Position numbers and translations under genes: made by a program
Shown here: piece by piece, positions 1-6,063 of the stretch
How positions within the stretch are numbered: position 1 is the stretch's first letter
How the letters are laid out: every line of letters starts with the position of its first letter
Notes under the pieces: generated by a model
Databases searched by the model: none
What the model was told of the DNA's origin: nothing
What the model saw: only the letters and a program-made list of their open reading frames with translations
Assembly: GCA_030601715.1 (NCBI GenBank)
Contig: JAUWBL010000064.1
Location: 1 to 6,385, forward strand
Length of the DNA: 6,385 nt
Direction: 5' to 3'
Source of the DNA: Candidatus Geothermarchaeota archaeon
GTDB taxonomy: Archaea; Thermoproteota; Nitrososphaeria; Geothermarchaeales; JAUWBL01

Positions 1-493
1 GGCTGTGGAAGCCATCATGTCTGCCATGGCTGAGGAGGTGGGCGCAAACGAGGGGGTCTGGGCCATGACAGGCTTGCTTCATGATGTGGACTTTGACGAG
101 ACCTACGACGATCCGAGCAGACACGGACTGAGAAGCGTGGAGATTCTTGAGGAAGAGGCTGGAGGGGAAGTACCAGAAGAAATACTTCGTGCCGTCAAGG
201 CACACAACCCCGAATACACAGGAGTAAGCCCGGAGACGGAGATGGAGTGTGCTTTGCTCTCCGCTGATGCGGTGTCCGGGTTGATCGTTGCCACGGCGCT
301 TGTGATGCCGTCCAAGAGGCTGGCTGACGTCGCCCCAGAAAACGTGCGGAACCGTTTCGGTGAGAAGGATTTCGCGAGGAGGTGCAGCAGGAAGAACATG
401 AAGCTTTGTGAGAGGGCAGGCGTGCCTCTTGAGAGGTTCTTCGAGGTCTCTCTTCACGCGCTTCAAAATGTCGCCAGTGAACTGGGATTGTAG
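1..493 (+). CDS. HD-domain phosphohydrolase, 5' end cut off by the window
   Basis: This is the C-terminal ~163 residues of an HD-superfamily protein, a fold that usually holds one or two metal ions and cleaves phosphate esters, often of nucleotides. The reading frame is open to the left edge. The text begins A-V-E-A-I-M, which in relatives follows a conserved 'H-(S/C)-L', so the first metal-binding His and about 20 residues probably lie outside the window; the GTG at position 5 is internal. Counting from that GTG, the HD pair is H26-D27 in 'LLHDVDFD', further histidines are H40 ('SRHG') and H67 ('KAHN'), and the distal Asp is D88 in 'LLSADAV'. This gives the H..HD..H..H..D order of HDIG-like members. 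The length suggests a stand-alone HD protein of about 185 residues. The exact substrate cannot be told. The stop is TAG at 491-493; the acidic ORF begins 93 bases later on the same strand. Confidence 0.85.
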   Translation, partial: AVEAIMSAMAEEVGANEGVWAMTGLLHDVDFDETYDDPSRHGLRSVEILEEEAGGEVPEEILRAVKAHNPEYTGVSPETEMECALLSADAVSGLIVATALVMPSKRLADVAPENVRNRFGEKDFARRCSRKNMKLCERAGVPLERFFEVSLHALQNVASELGL

Positions 494-586
494 AAGCCTC
501 ACTGGAGAACCCTCCTTAGAGCCACCGCAGCTCTTCAAGACGCTGCTTGACTCAGCCAAGACATCCCTCCCGCGTAGGGTAATTTC

Positions 587-811
587 ATGAGTAGCGCCCG
601 TGGTCAGGAGCAGACGGAGAACTCTCTAGAGAGGTTGGAGGAGGAAAGTCCCAGGAGAATCCCCGAGCTCCAGAAACTTCCTATGCCGTTTCCAGAGAGC
701 ACATGGGAATCTGGAGAGATTGAAGCAAAGATGGAGTTCAGTACCGAGTACACCAGCGAAGAGGAGGATGACAACCTTGATGAGGAAGACGAAGGAGAAG
801 ACCTTCCCTGA
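587..811 (+). CDS. Small acidic hypothetical protein (74 aa)
   Basis: I do not recognise a family. The ORF starts at ATG 587 and ends at TGA 809-811. The N-terminal half is Glu- and Arg-rich and contains a proline-rich stretch near residues 25-38 ('PRRIPELQKLPMPFPE'). The last ~25 residues are about half Asp/Glu, with almost no hydrophobic residues, so the tail should be disordered. There is no signal peptide or membrane segment. Codon choice (GAG, AGG, CTC, AAC, GAC) matches the neighbouring genes, which favours real coding. Against it, the ribosome site is weak (only AGGGT at 577-581) and low-complexity acidic ORFs arise easily in GA-rich DNA. It lies 93 bases after the HD gene and converges on the aldo/keto reductase, whose stop is 53 bases beyond. 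Acidic tails of this kind can bind basic proteins or nucleic-acid-binding partners; that is inference only. Confidence 0.42.
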   Translation: MSSARGQEQTENSLERLEEESPRRIPELQKLPMPFPESTWESGEIEAKMEFSTEYTSEEEDDNLDEEDEGEDLP

Positions 812-863
812 CTGAAAAACTGTCGTTCCGAACCTTGAGGGCAATCTGTCTGGGAGTGGGATC

Positions 864-1841
864 TTACCGTGCTGGTCTGTATAGTTGGTGCTGTTCAGGT
901 GCATTGTCGAGCATCTCCTCGATTTGAGCTAGAGTGTCATCACTCAGCTTGACCTCCGAGGCCTTGACGTTACTCTCAATGTGCTCTGGTTTGGTGGCTC
1001 CCGTGATGGCGCATGAGATTTCTGGACGGCGGAGAATCCATGCGAGTGCCAACTGGCTTACGGTGACTCCCAAGGACTCGGCCAGTTCTCCCAGTTCCCT
1101 CACTTTCATAATCTGCTTGTCGGTGATCGACTTCTGCATCCACTGCTGCTTTGCCGCTCTGCTGCCCTCAGGGATTCCTTCACTGTATTTCCCAGTGAGA
1201 ATTCCACCCGCTAGCGGGGACCAGACGGTCAAGCCGATGCCGTGGTAGACAGCAGAGTCCATGACATCTACTTCGATGTATCTATCCAGCATGTTGTACC
1301 TTGGTTGTTCAACCGCTGGTGGATGAGCCCCCAGTTCGTTCGCAACCCCCACGGCTCTCTCCAGATTGGCAGCAGTCCAGACACTGGTTCCCCAATAGTG
1401 GACTAGTCCCTCGTCAACTAGATCGCTCATCGTGGATACGGTTTCTTCGAGCGGGGTGCGACGATCAAAACGATGACAGTAGTAGATGTCAATGTAGGTC
1501 TGACCTAGCCTTTCTAGTGTTCCAGCTATGGACTCACGGATGTGCTTACGACTCAGTCCTCTGTCGTTGATGTTCTCCGACATAGGCCAGAAGACCTTAC
1601 TCGAAATGACCACATCCTGGCGTCTAACAGTCTCTTCCTCGAGAAACTTGCCGACGACTTTCTCAGCTTCACCCCCTGCGTATACATCCGCGATATCGAT
1701 GAAGTTGACGCCGTTCTCAATAGCGGATGCAATGCATGCGTGCGACTGTTCTTCCTTGACTGCGCCACCATAGGTCAGCCACGCGCCCAGAGAGATCTCA
1801 CTAACTCGTACTCCATGTTTGCCCAGTCTGCGGTAATCCAT
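864..1841 (-). CDS. Aldo/keto reductase, Kv-beta/YghZ-like
   Basis: A 325-residue NADPH-dependent oxidoreductase of the aldo/keto reductase superfamily: a cytosolic TIM barrel that reduces aldehydes and ketones to alcohols. The catalytic tetrad is readable as D49 and Y54 ('FIDIADVYAGG'), K82 ('SSKVFW') and H123 ('YYCHRFD'). The N-terminal 'RRLGKHGVRVSEISLGAW' and the segment 'VWSPLAGGILTGKY' are typical of the branch holding the potassium-channel beta subunits and bacterial YghZ-type enzymes. The C-terminal part 'AITGATKPEHIESNVKA' forms the cofactor 2'-phosphate-binding region. The length is normal and the protein looks intact. The ATG at 1841 places the start exactly at the family's usual N-terminus. 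The frame stays open upstream for about 60 bases without another start codon. No Shine-Dalgarno site precedes the ATG; an AT-rich GAATATC lies about 75 bases upstream on the minus strand (near 1916-1922). The gene lies 158 bases after the MBL-fold gene on the same strand. The physiological substrate is unknown. Confidence 0.95.
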   Translation of the reverse strand: MDYRRLGKHGVRVSEISLGAWLTYGGAVKEEQSHACIASAIENGVNFIDIADVYAGGEAEKVVGKFLEEETVRRQDVVISSKVFWPMSENINDRGLSRKHIRESIAGTLERLGQTYIDIYYCHRFDRRTPLEETVSTMSDLVDEGLVHYWGTSVWTAANLERAVGVANELGAHPPAVEQPRYNMLDRYIEVDVMDSAVYHGIGLTVWSPLAGGILTGKYSEGIPEGSRAAKQQWMQKSITDKQIMKVRELGELAESLGVTVSQLALAWILRRPEISCAITGATKPEHIESNVKASEVKLSDDTLAQIEEMLDNAPEQHQLYRPAR

Positions 1842-1999
1842 ACCAAGTAGGTCTTTGTGTTTGACGCCTTTGAGCCTGATGAGGAGGGTCTCGGCCTTCG
1901 CTGGCTACATCTTCCGATATTCTGAGTGGGTTACCGAACAGAAAGCTAGATGGCCCCAAAACGTCGATTCTAGCTGGAGGAGAGGGAGGCTGTCTGTCT

Positions 2000-2866
2000 T
2001 CACCCTCGATAGAACTCAAACCAACGCCGAATCGTTCCCTTGAGTCTTCCTTCGCCGAAACTGACGCGATCCGCATTCTCCAGGTAGGGCGGAGTCGGAG
2101 AGGTGTCAGCCTCCTCAACCACTCTTGCGACATCAGCCTCAGCTCTAACCTTCGCCAGCAGCCAGGTCTCCAGTTCTCGGAAGTAGGTAAGGTGGCGGCG
2201 CACTTCCTCCTTGTTACAGATGGGACCGTGACCTGGGACTATCGTGTCGATCGGCATGTCTAGCATCTTTTCAAGAGCAGACATCCATTGTCTCGGATCG
2301 CTGGAGGGGTCTCCCGCGAAGGGATATTCCTGACAGAAGATCAGATCGGAGGCGAAGAGAACACGTTCAGGGTCAAAAAGGACTGTGGAATGGCCAGCTG
2401 TATGACCTCCTGTGTGCTCGATTAGGATTTCTTCGGTGGCGCCCAGAGTCATAGACTTTTCAAAGGTACGGGTTGGAGGTGTGATGGTGAGCTCTTCCAG
2501 CTGGCGGGCTCGTTCAGGGTTAGCTTTCACCAGTTGTTGCCGCTGTTGCTTCAACGCCTTCTTCGACCACTGATCCTTGAGCAAACGAGGGTATCGTGCA
2601 GCCATTCTCGTCGAGCTGATTATCCGACAATCAGCGAATGCTTGAGCACCGAATACGTGATCTGAATGAATGTGGGTGAGAACAACATCCGTTATTGGAA
2701 TTCCCGCCTGTTTCTCCACAAGTTGACGGAAGCTGGCCGCACTTGGGGGAGAGATGGTGGTGTCAACAACTACGACTCGATCCTCAAGGCGGACGCAACC
2801 CACATTGCCTACTGTGGAGCCATCTGTGACCGCCCAAGCCGATGGACTAATCCTCTGCAGGTTCAC
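2000..2866 (-). CDS. Metallo-beta-lactamase-fold hydrolase
   Basis: A metal-dependent hydrolase of the MBL superfamily, 288 residues from the GTG at 2866. Ligand motifs appear in order: H65-x-H67-x-D69-H70 ('THIHSDH'), H155 in 'HTGGHTAGH', D174 in 'ASDLIF' and H213 in 'VPGHGP'. Together they form a complete dinuclear (usually zinc) site, so the enzyme should be active. The general layout resembles the SoxH/cyclase-like and glyoxalase-II-like groups; which ester, thioester or lactone it cleaves cannot be told. There is no signal peptide, so a cytosolic place is likely. A charged helical stretch (about residues 99-127) between the first two motifs is probably a lid. I chose GTG 2866 because AAGGAG lies 8 bases upstream and the translation then starts directly at the first beta strand. 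The frame stays open to a GTG at 2929 (309 residues) that lacks a ribosome site. The peptidase-like gene ends 132 bases upstream and the aldo/keto reductase follows. Confidence 0.94.
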   Translation of the reverse strand: MNLQRISPSAWAVTDGSTVGNVGCVRLEDRVVVVDTTISPPSAASFRQLVEKQAGIPITDVVLTHIHSDHVFGAQAFADCRIISSTRMAARYPRLLKDQWSKKALKQQRQQLVKANPERARQLEELTITPPTRTFEKSMTLGATEEILIEHTGGHTAGHSTVLFDPERVLFASDLIFCQEYPFAGDPSSDPRQWMSALEKMLDMPIDTIVPGHGPICNKEEVRRHLTYFRELETWLLAKVRAEADVARVVEEADTSPTPPYLENADRVSFGEGRLKGTIRRWFEFYRG

Positions 2867-2874
2867 TGACTCAA

Positions 2875-2880
2875 CTCCTT
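2875..2880 (-). promoter_or_regulatory. Shine-Dalgarno site deciding the MBL gene start
   Basis: On the minus strand the sequence reads AAGGAG, then eight bases, then GTG at 2866-2864. This is a good ribosome site at good spacing. It supports the internal GTG over the upstream in-frame GTG at 2929, which has no such site. Confidence 0.75.
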
Positions 2881-2998
2881 GGGCCTGTAGTTCGGTATGG
2901 CTGTCAAGCGGGATAAGGTTGGGAACCACTCAGAACTGGTTTGTCACCATGAGATCTCAGGTAGTAAGAGGGCACTTTGGCCTTCTTTTAGCGGCTGT

Positions 2999-4060
2999 TC
3001 ACTCCCAGGTGAAGCGCCCGTCTTTCTGGATGACGTGTCCGTCAACACGGATCTCCCCTGGGACCAGCCTCTTAATCATATCCCAATGGATCGAGCTCTC
3101 ATTCACTCCCTTGCAATTCTTGAAGGCCCTACCGATAGCGAGATGGATGGTTTCCGCCATCTTCTCGTCGAACAGGATGTTCCGCGTGTAGCGGTCTATT
3201 CCTCTGTTTGTGCCGATCCCCAGCTCTCCAAGCCTTTTTGAGCCAGAGTCTGTCTCGATCATCGTTTTCAGCAAGTCCTCGTTTTTGCCCGCCGAGGAGT
3301 CTGCAATCTCTCCATCTTCAAAGCGCAACCAGATGTCCCTCACCTCTTTTCCGTATGCAACGGAGGGGACGTCGAAGTAGACCTCACCCTGTGCAGAGTC
3401 CTCTAGGGGGGATGTGTAGACCTCCCCGCCTGGCAGGTTCTGTGTGCCGTCGCTGATGACGGCCACTCTGCCCTCAATGGCTAAGCTGAGATCCGTCCTC
3501 TCTCCAACTATTCGGACCTCCTTCCCAGCGTCGAGTACGTCCTTGAGCCTTTTCATCGCGTGGGCTTCCTGTTCCCAGTTCCTCAAGACAGCTGAATACG
3601 TGAAGTCTTCGTACTCGTGGAGGGACATCTCCGCTTCTTGGGCATAGCTTGGACTGGGATACTGGGTGAGACACCACCGCTTTTCGAGGTACTCATCAGA
3701 GATGGGTTTCGTAGTGCGGGATCTCTGACTGATCTTCTCTGGCTCGGTAGTGGACAGGTATCTTGTGGTCTCCTCGCCTCGAATGCTGACGACGACGTCG
3801 GACGCCTTCACTAGCTCGTAGTAGTGTTGAGGGAAAACCTCTAGGAACCTTTCTGGAGTGACTTCGAAGTATCCCCTCACCGCCTCCGTAGGAGTCGTGA
3901 TGATTAGGGGGCTTGCCCCTTTGCTGGCGGCCAACTTGTACACTTCGATTGCGAGGGGTTTGCCAAAGTCGCTGTACGTTATCAGAAGGTTGTCTCCCTC
4001 TCTGACCTTGGTGGAGTAGTCTACGATGATTCTCGCGTGTTTCTCAATCCTGGGATCCAT
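2999..4060 (-). CDS. M29-family aminopeptidase-like metalloprotein
   Basis: A 353-residue protein of peptidase family M29 (AmpS/PepS/aminopeptidase T type), cytosolic dimeric two-metal exopeptidases that remove N-terminal amino acids. The N-terminal domain (about 1-180) carries the usual opening 'ARIIVDYSTKVREGDNLLI'. Putative metal ligands in the C-terminal domain are E213 ('LPGGEVYTSP'), E279 ('GELGIGTN'), H306 ('ETIHLAIG'), H325 and D327 ('NESSIHWDM'). The spacing between the two Glu residues fits the family as I recall it. Two departures stand out: the Tyr expected seven residues after the first ligand His is Phe here (F313), and the stretch between H306 and H325 is shorter than in bacterial enzymes. 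The same fold includes the iron-dependent 2,5-dihydroxypyridine dioxygenase NicX, so peptidase activity is not certain. The ATG at 4060 has no ribosome site and an AT-rich GCTTAATC about 32 bases upstream, so a nearly leaderless transcript is possible. Confidence 0.92.
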   Translation of the reverse strand: MDPRIEKHARIIVDYSTKVREGDNLLITYSDFGKPLAIEVYKLAASKGASPLIITTPTEAVRGYFEVTPERFLEVFPQHYYELVKASDVVVSIRGEETTRYLSTTEPEKISQRSRTTKPISDEYLEKRWCLTQYPSPSYAQEAEMSLHEYEDFTYSAVLRNWEQEAHAMKRLKDVLDAGKEVRIVGERTDLSLAIEGRVAVISDGTQNLPGGEVYTSPLEDSAQGEVYFDVPSVAYGKEVRDIWLRFEDGEIADSSAGKNEDLLKTMIETDSGSKRLGELGIGTNRGIDRYTRNILFDEKMAETIHLAIGRAFKNCKGVNESSIHWDMIKRLVPGEIRVDGHVIQKDGRFTWE

Positions 4061-4486
4061 TTCTTGGGAAATAGAGCGTTGGTGTTGAGATTAAGCACTG
4101 TCCCTACTTGCAGGACCAAGAATTGTGGAGGGTTTGAACGCAGGAGCGAAAACGCCAAGAAGATGAAAGCTCAAAAAGGACTCTTTGGGCTTCTTTGCTC
4201 ATAAAGAAGGCGAAGCAGCCGCAAAACGCCAATTCAAGCTAGAGGAGAGGGATAGGTGGATAAGCTCCCTTCAAATCCTCTTTATCCCCGAGGAAACCTT
4301 TGCCGACCCCGAAATCTGCTGCAGATCAATCTTGTCTCAGCGAGATGTAGAAGACATAGAAAGTTCTTCCTGCCTCCTCTAAGTCGCAGCCCACAACTGA
4401 TCTCATAGCAGCCCGTCTCTTCAGCAGATGTCCAGGTTTGCACTACTCTTAGCGAGGAGGAAGCTCTTTGAGGTCAGAGCGAGCTG
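4061..4486. other. Divergent intergenic region, no convincing gene
   Basis: This stretch separates the divergent M29 and cold-shock genes and must hold the promoter of the former. Around 4167-4382 a plus-strand frame is open for about 71 codons with fairly coding-like codon use ('KLEERDRWISSLQILF'), but it has no ATG or GTG start and only a TTG at 4185 without a ribosome site. A short inverted repeat, CTTCTTT / AAAGAAG with a six-base loop (4190-4209), lies at its start; it is weak and AT-rich. I see no RNA gene or repeat array here. Confidence 0.5.
4088..4097 (-). promoter_or_regulatory. Possible TATA box of the M29 gene
   Basis: On the minus strand GCTTAATCTC is centred about 32 bases before the ATG at 4060. 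With the usual archaeal spacing of about 26 bases from TATA centre to start site, transcription would begin only a few bases before the start codon. That agrees with the lack of a Shine-Dalgarno site. The match to a TATA consensus is only fair. Confidence 0.28.
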
Positions 4487-4494
4487 TTTATATC
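4487..4494 (+). promoter_or_regulatory. TATA box of the cold-shock gene
   Basis: TTTATATC is a close match to the archaeal TATA element (TTTAWATA-like) in otherwise mixed sequence. Transcription should start about 22-27 bases downstream, near 4513-4520, giving a leader of roughly 95-100 bases before the ATG at 4613. An imperfect inverted repeat directly upstream (GCTCT / AGAGC, about 4463-4480) could be an operator, but that is only a suggestion. Confidence 0.6.
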
Positions 4495-4514
4495 TCATGA
4501 GGGCAGACCAGAGT

Positions 4515-4612
4515 GCAGACAACCAAGGAGCCTTTCTGAGCGACAGACTTTCTACGGTCAGTTTCTTCTCACTGGGTTTTTTGGGTTGCACAGATGAACA
4601 GGAGGTGAAAGC
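4515..4612 (+). promoter_or_regulatory. Long 5' leader of the cold-shock gene
   Basis: The predicted leader is about 98 bases, which is long for an archaeal mRNA. It contains CAGT (4559-4562) and ACTG (4571-4574), able to form a weak stem with an eight-base loop, followed by GG and six Ts (4577-4582). A rival long-range pairing is possible between CAACC (4520-4524) and GGTTG (4584-4588). The ribosome site AGGAGGTGA (4600-4608) lies just downstream and is very strong. In bacterial cold-shock genes a long leader that refolds at low temperature controls translation. A similar role here is inference. Confidence 0.4.
4600..4608 (+). promoter_or_regulatory. Strong Shine-Dalgarno site of the cold-shock gene
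   Basis: AGGAGGTGA is almost a full complement of the 3' end of 16S rRNA. The GGAGG core lies seven bases before the ATG at 4613. It fixes the start and is the best ribosome site in the window, fitting a highly translated protein. Confidence 0.85.
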
Positions 4613-4813
4613 ATGACAGAAGGTACAGTTAAGAGATGGCTTGACATGAGAGGCTTCGGCTTCATCGAGACCGATGAGTACGAGAAGGACGTCTTCGTCC
4701 ACCACGAAGCCGTTAAGGGCAAGAGCTCGCTGAGAGAGGGAGAGAGAGTCAGGTTCGACGTCGAGGAGGGTGACAGAGGACCGAAAGCCATCAACGTCGA
4801 GGTTATCAGCTAG
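4613..4813 (+). CDS. Cold-shock domain protein
   Basis: A 66-residue protein made of one cold-shock domain, a five-stranded beta barrel that binds single-stranded RNA or DNA and acts as an RNA chaperone. RNP1 is at residues 13-19 ('RGFGFIE', aromatic F15 and F17) and RNP2 at 27-31 ('VFVHH', F28 and H30). The opening 'GTVKRWLDM' keeps the family Trp (W9) but has 'KRWL' in place of the bacterial 'KWFN'. The C-terminal 'GPKAINVEVI' matches the usual 'GPqAxNV' ending. Length is normal and the protein looks complete. The start is fixed by the strong ribosome site. The gene stands alone: its own TATA box and long leader lie upstream and a hairpin terminator 18 bases downstream, so it is probably a single-gene transcript. 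Cold induction is typical of the family but cannot be read directly from the sequence. Confidence 0.96.
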   Translation: MTEGTVKRWLDMRGFGFIETDEYEKDVFVHHEAVKGKSSLREGERVRFDVEEGDRGPKAINVEVIS

Positions 4814-4830
4814 CCAGGCCCGCCAGACAT

Positions 4831-4878
4831 CCCGCTAGGACAACCTAGCGGGAGTCGATGGCCCCATTTCCTTTTTTC
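4831..4878 (+). terminator. Hairpin plus T-rich tract after the cold-shock gene
   Basis: CCCGCTAGG (4831-4839) and CCTAGCGGG (4844-4852) form a perfect 9-bp GC-rich stem with the four-base loop ACAA. A pyrimidine-rich stretch with six Ts (4872-4877) follows after about 19 bases. The stem begins 18 bases after the cold-shock stop codon. The gap to the T run is longer than in a classic bacterial intrinsic terminator. Archaeal termination depends mainly on T runs, so the hairpin may instead protect the mRNA 3' end. Confidence 0.7.
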
Positions 4879-5050
4879 TCCTTCACCTGTTTTTCTTCAG
4901 TTTCCGAGTGCTTGGCTACGAGGATCAAGATCCCGACTAGACAAACTCTGAAGAAGGAAGATCTCCAAATCATGTTTCCTAACAAAGAATGGGCTCTTTC
5001 TAGGGGAATTCAGCGGGGAAGACTCCGTTTCGTGAGTTTAAGGCTAGGTC

Positions 5051-5269
5051 TTGACAAAAAGAAAGGTGGGAGAGAGGATTACTCCTCCTAGAAAGAGGAA
5101 GGTGACAGTCGATGTACCTACAGAAAGGTGGCATTCCAGTAGCGTATGGAGTGAATCCAGAGACATTCGGAGAGCTGTTCTAGACAGATACAACGAACTG
5201 TGGACTCGGCTGGGGCAAGTCGAGCTGGAGACAGGTGTAGGAAGATTGAAAGAGAGCCATCTCAGCTAA
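5051..5269 (+). CDS. Doubtful small basic ORF (72 aa)
   Basis: I do not recognise a family. The frame runs from TTG 5051 to TAA 5267-5269. A GTG at 5066 is an alternative start; TTTAAG at 5037-5042 lies about 27 bases before that GTG, so a leaderless transcript from it is conceivable. The N-terminus is rich in Lys and Arg ('TKRKVGER', 'PRKRKVTVD'). The second half looks helical ('SRDIRRAVLDRYNELWTRLG') with an amphipathic pattern, giving the feel of a small DNA- or RNA-binding protein. Neither start has a clear ribosome site. It lies between the cold-shock terminator and the winged-helix gene, 90 bases upstream of the latter on the same strand. It could be a genuine small protein, the remnant of a longer gene, or chance. 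Confidence 0.33.
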   Translation: MTKRKVGERITPPRKRKVTVDVPTERWHSSSVWSESRDIRRAVLDRYNELWTRLGQVELETGVGRLKESHLS

Positions 5270-5342
5270 GGTCGGTCAGGCCATGGACCGCATTGGGCCT
5301 AATTTGAGGGAGGGAGACGATTGAGTCTCTGGAATTGGCATC

Positions 5343-5348
5343 AAGGAG
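5343..5348 (+). promoter_or_regulatory. Shine-Dalgarno site of the winged-helix gene
   Basis: AAGGAG lies 11 bases before the ATG at 5360. The spacing is slightly long, but no other candidate start fits better. Confidence 0.55.
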
Positions 5349-5359
5349 AGCTAGTTTAG

Positions 5360-5680
5360 ATGAGCAGCAAAGCTGAGAAGGATAAACTGTGGATGGCGAA
5401 GAAGGCAGGTTGGTTGGGGATGATCGTCTCTGATCCTATGAGGAGGCGTGTTCTACAAGAGTTGGTTCGTGGCGCTGCAACCCCAAGGGTGATGGCGGGA
5501 ACTCTGGGCACTACTGTGACATCGGCGGCTAGACTTCTCCGTTTTCTGGAATCACAGCACATAGTGGTAAGGAACAACCCAACAGATGCGATGGCGTTTG
5601 TCCGAGGTGGAGCGAACTATGAGTTGAGTCGAGACGGGCTCCGCGTAATCGAATACATGCAGCAGGAAGGGCAGGGTTAG
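5360..5680 (+). CDS. Winged-helix DNA-binding protein, ArsR-like
   Basis: A 106-residue protein that reads as a single winged helix-turn-helix domain, the common small archaeal transcription regulator type. The segment 'SDPMRRRVLQELVRG' (about 24-38) is the typical first helix of ArsR-like domains. Residues 41-49 ('TPRVMAGTL') would be helix two and 52-65 ('TVTSAARLLRFLES') the recognition helix. Residues 66-88 form the wing ('HIVVRNN' to 'GANYELS'), and 'RDGLRVIEYMQQ' (91-102) is a C-terminal helix probably used for dimer contact. No metal-binding cysteines are present, so it is not a classic metal-sensing ArsR. The start is ATG 5360 with AAGGAG upstream. Its target is not evident: it stands alone or with the doubtful ORF just upstream, and it lies about 400 bases before the DUF998 gene on the same strand. 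Confidence 0.82.
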   Translation: MSSKAEKDKLWMAKKAGWLGMIVSDPMRRRVLQELVRGAATPRVMAGTLGTTVTSAARLLRFLESQHIVVRNNPTDAMAFVRGGANYELSRDGLRVIEYMQQEGQG

Positions 5681-6063
5681 AATGACTCTGCCCTCTCCGA
5701 ACGAAGCATAAACGACTTCTCTGATCTCATGGCAGTCTGAATCTAGCTCCTCTGCAGGTTCCTCTAGAGAATCCGCCTTCGTGTATGTTCTGGAAAGTCT
5801 TTCTGATGTTACCTTCGATTTCAGAGATCTCAAAGGTCTCGGAGAATGCTCTGATTGAAGCAATTAGGAAGCTGGAGGGAGATCCAACCCAGCATAGTCC
5901 TCAGACATGGAGGAGAGGGATGGCTGGAAGCCCTTGTTCAAAACCCTCGTGTTATTCGAGTAAGATGACCTTAACAAGACACAGGATCTGAAAAGAGGAG
6001 AGGCTACTCTGCAAGGACATGATCAATAGAAACACACAATACATTCGCTATTCAATTTGCTCT
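5681..6063. other. Long gap with coding-like fragments in several frames
   Basis: No intact gene is convincing here. Three overlapping plus-strand frames carry plausible protein text in sequence: 5712-5858 ('FVYVLESLSDVTFDFRDL'), 5785-5991 ('SEISKVSENALIEAIRKLEG') and 5855-5968 ('IVLRHGGEGWLEALVQNP', ending in TGA). None has a ribosome site. A minus-strand frame that also covers the end of the winged-helix gene is open over 5552-5863. This may be the remains of a decayed gene or a region with sequencing indels; equally it may be chance. The last part (about 6020-6063) is AT-rich and should hold the promoter of the DUF998 gene. Confidence 0.4.

Noticed and set aside
527..546. Inverted repeat GCAGC / GCTGC after the HD gene as a terminator
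   Set aside because: The stem is only five base pairs with a ten-base loop and no T run follows, so it is probably chance.
1528..1850. Plus-strand frames opposite the aldo/keto reductase
   Set aside because: They are antisense to an intact enzyme with all catalytic residues and show no domain or start signal of their own.
2754..3456. Several plus-strand frames opposite the MBL and M29 genes
   Set aside because: Each is a shadow of a well-supported minus-strand gene, with Ser/Pro/Arg-rich low-information translations.
4167..4382. Open plus-strand frame of about 71 codons in the divergent intergenic region
   Set aside because: It has no ATG or GTG, only a TTG at 4185 without a ribosome site, and no recognisable domain. 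It is mentioned in the intergenic entry but not called as a gene.
4421..4794. Two minus-strand frames opposite the cold-shock gene
   Set aside because: Both are antisense to a certain, highly conserved domain and give Ser/Leu/Pro-rich text typical of shadow frames.
4858..5091. Plus-strand frame of 77 codons after the cold-shock gene
   Set aside because: Its ATG lies between the terminator hairpin and its T tract, it has no ribosome site, and the translation is a Phe/Ser-rich start from pyrimidine tracts. It also overlaps the 5051 ORF.
5060..5131. Direct repeat AGAAAGGTGG at 5060-5069 and 5122-5131
   Set aside because: Two copies of a purine-rich 10-mer in purine-rich DNA do not make a repeat family. 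The copies are 62 bases apart, so they fall in different frames, and no further copies were seen.
5552..5863. Minus-strand frame of 103 codons overlapping the winged-helix gene
   Set aside because: About 130 bases are antisense to the winged-helix coding sequence and it has no ribosome site or known domain. The part beyond 5680 is somewhat coding-like but not enough to call.
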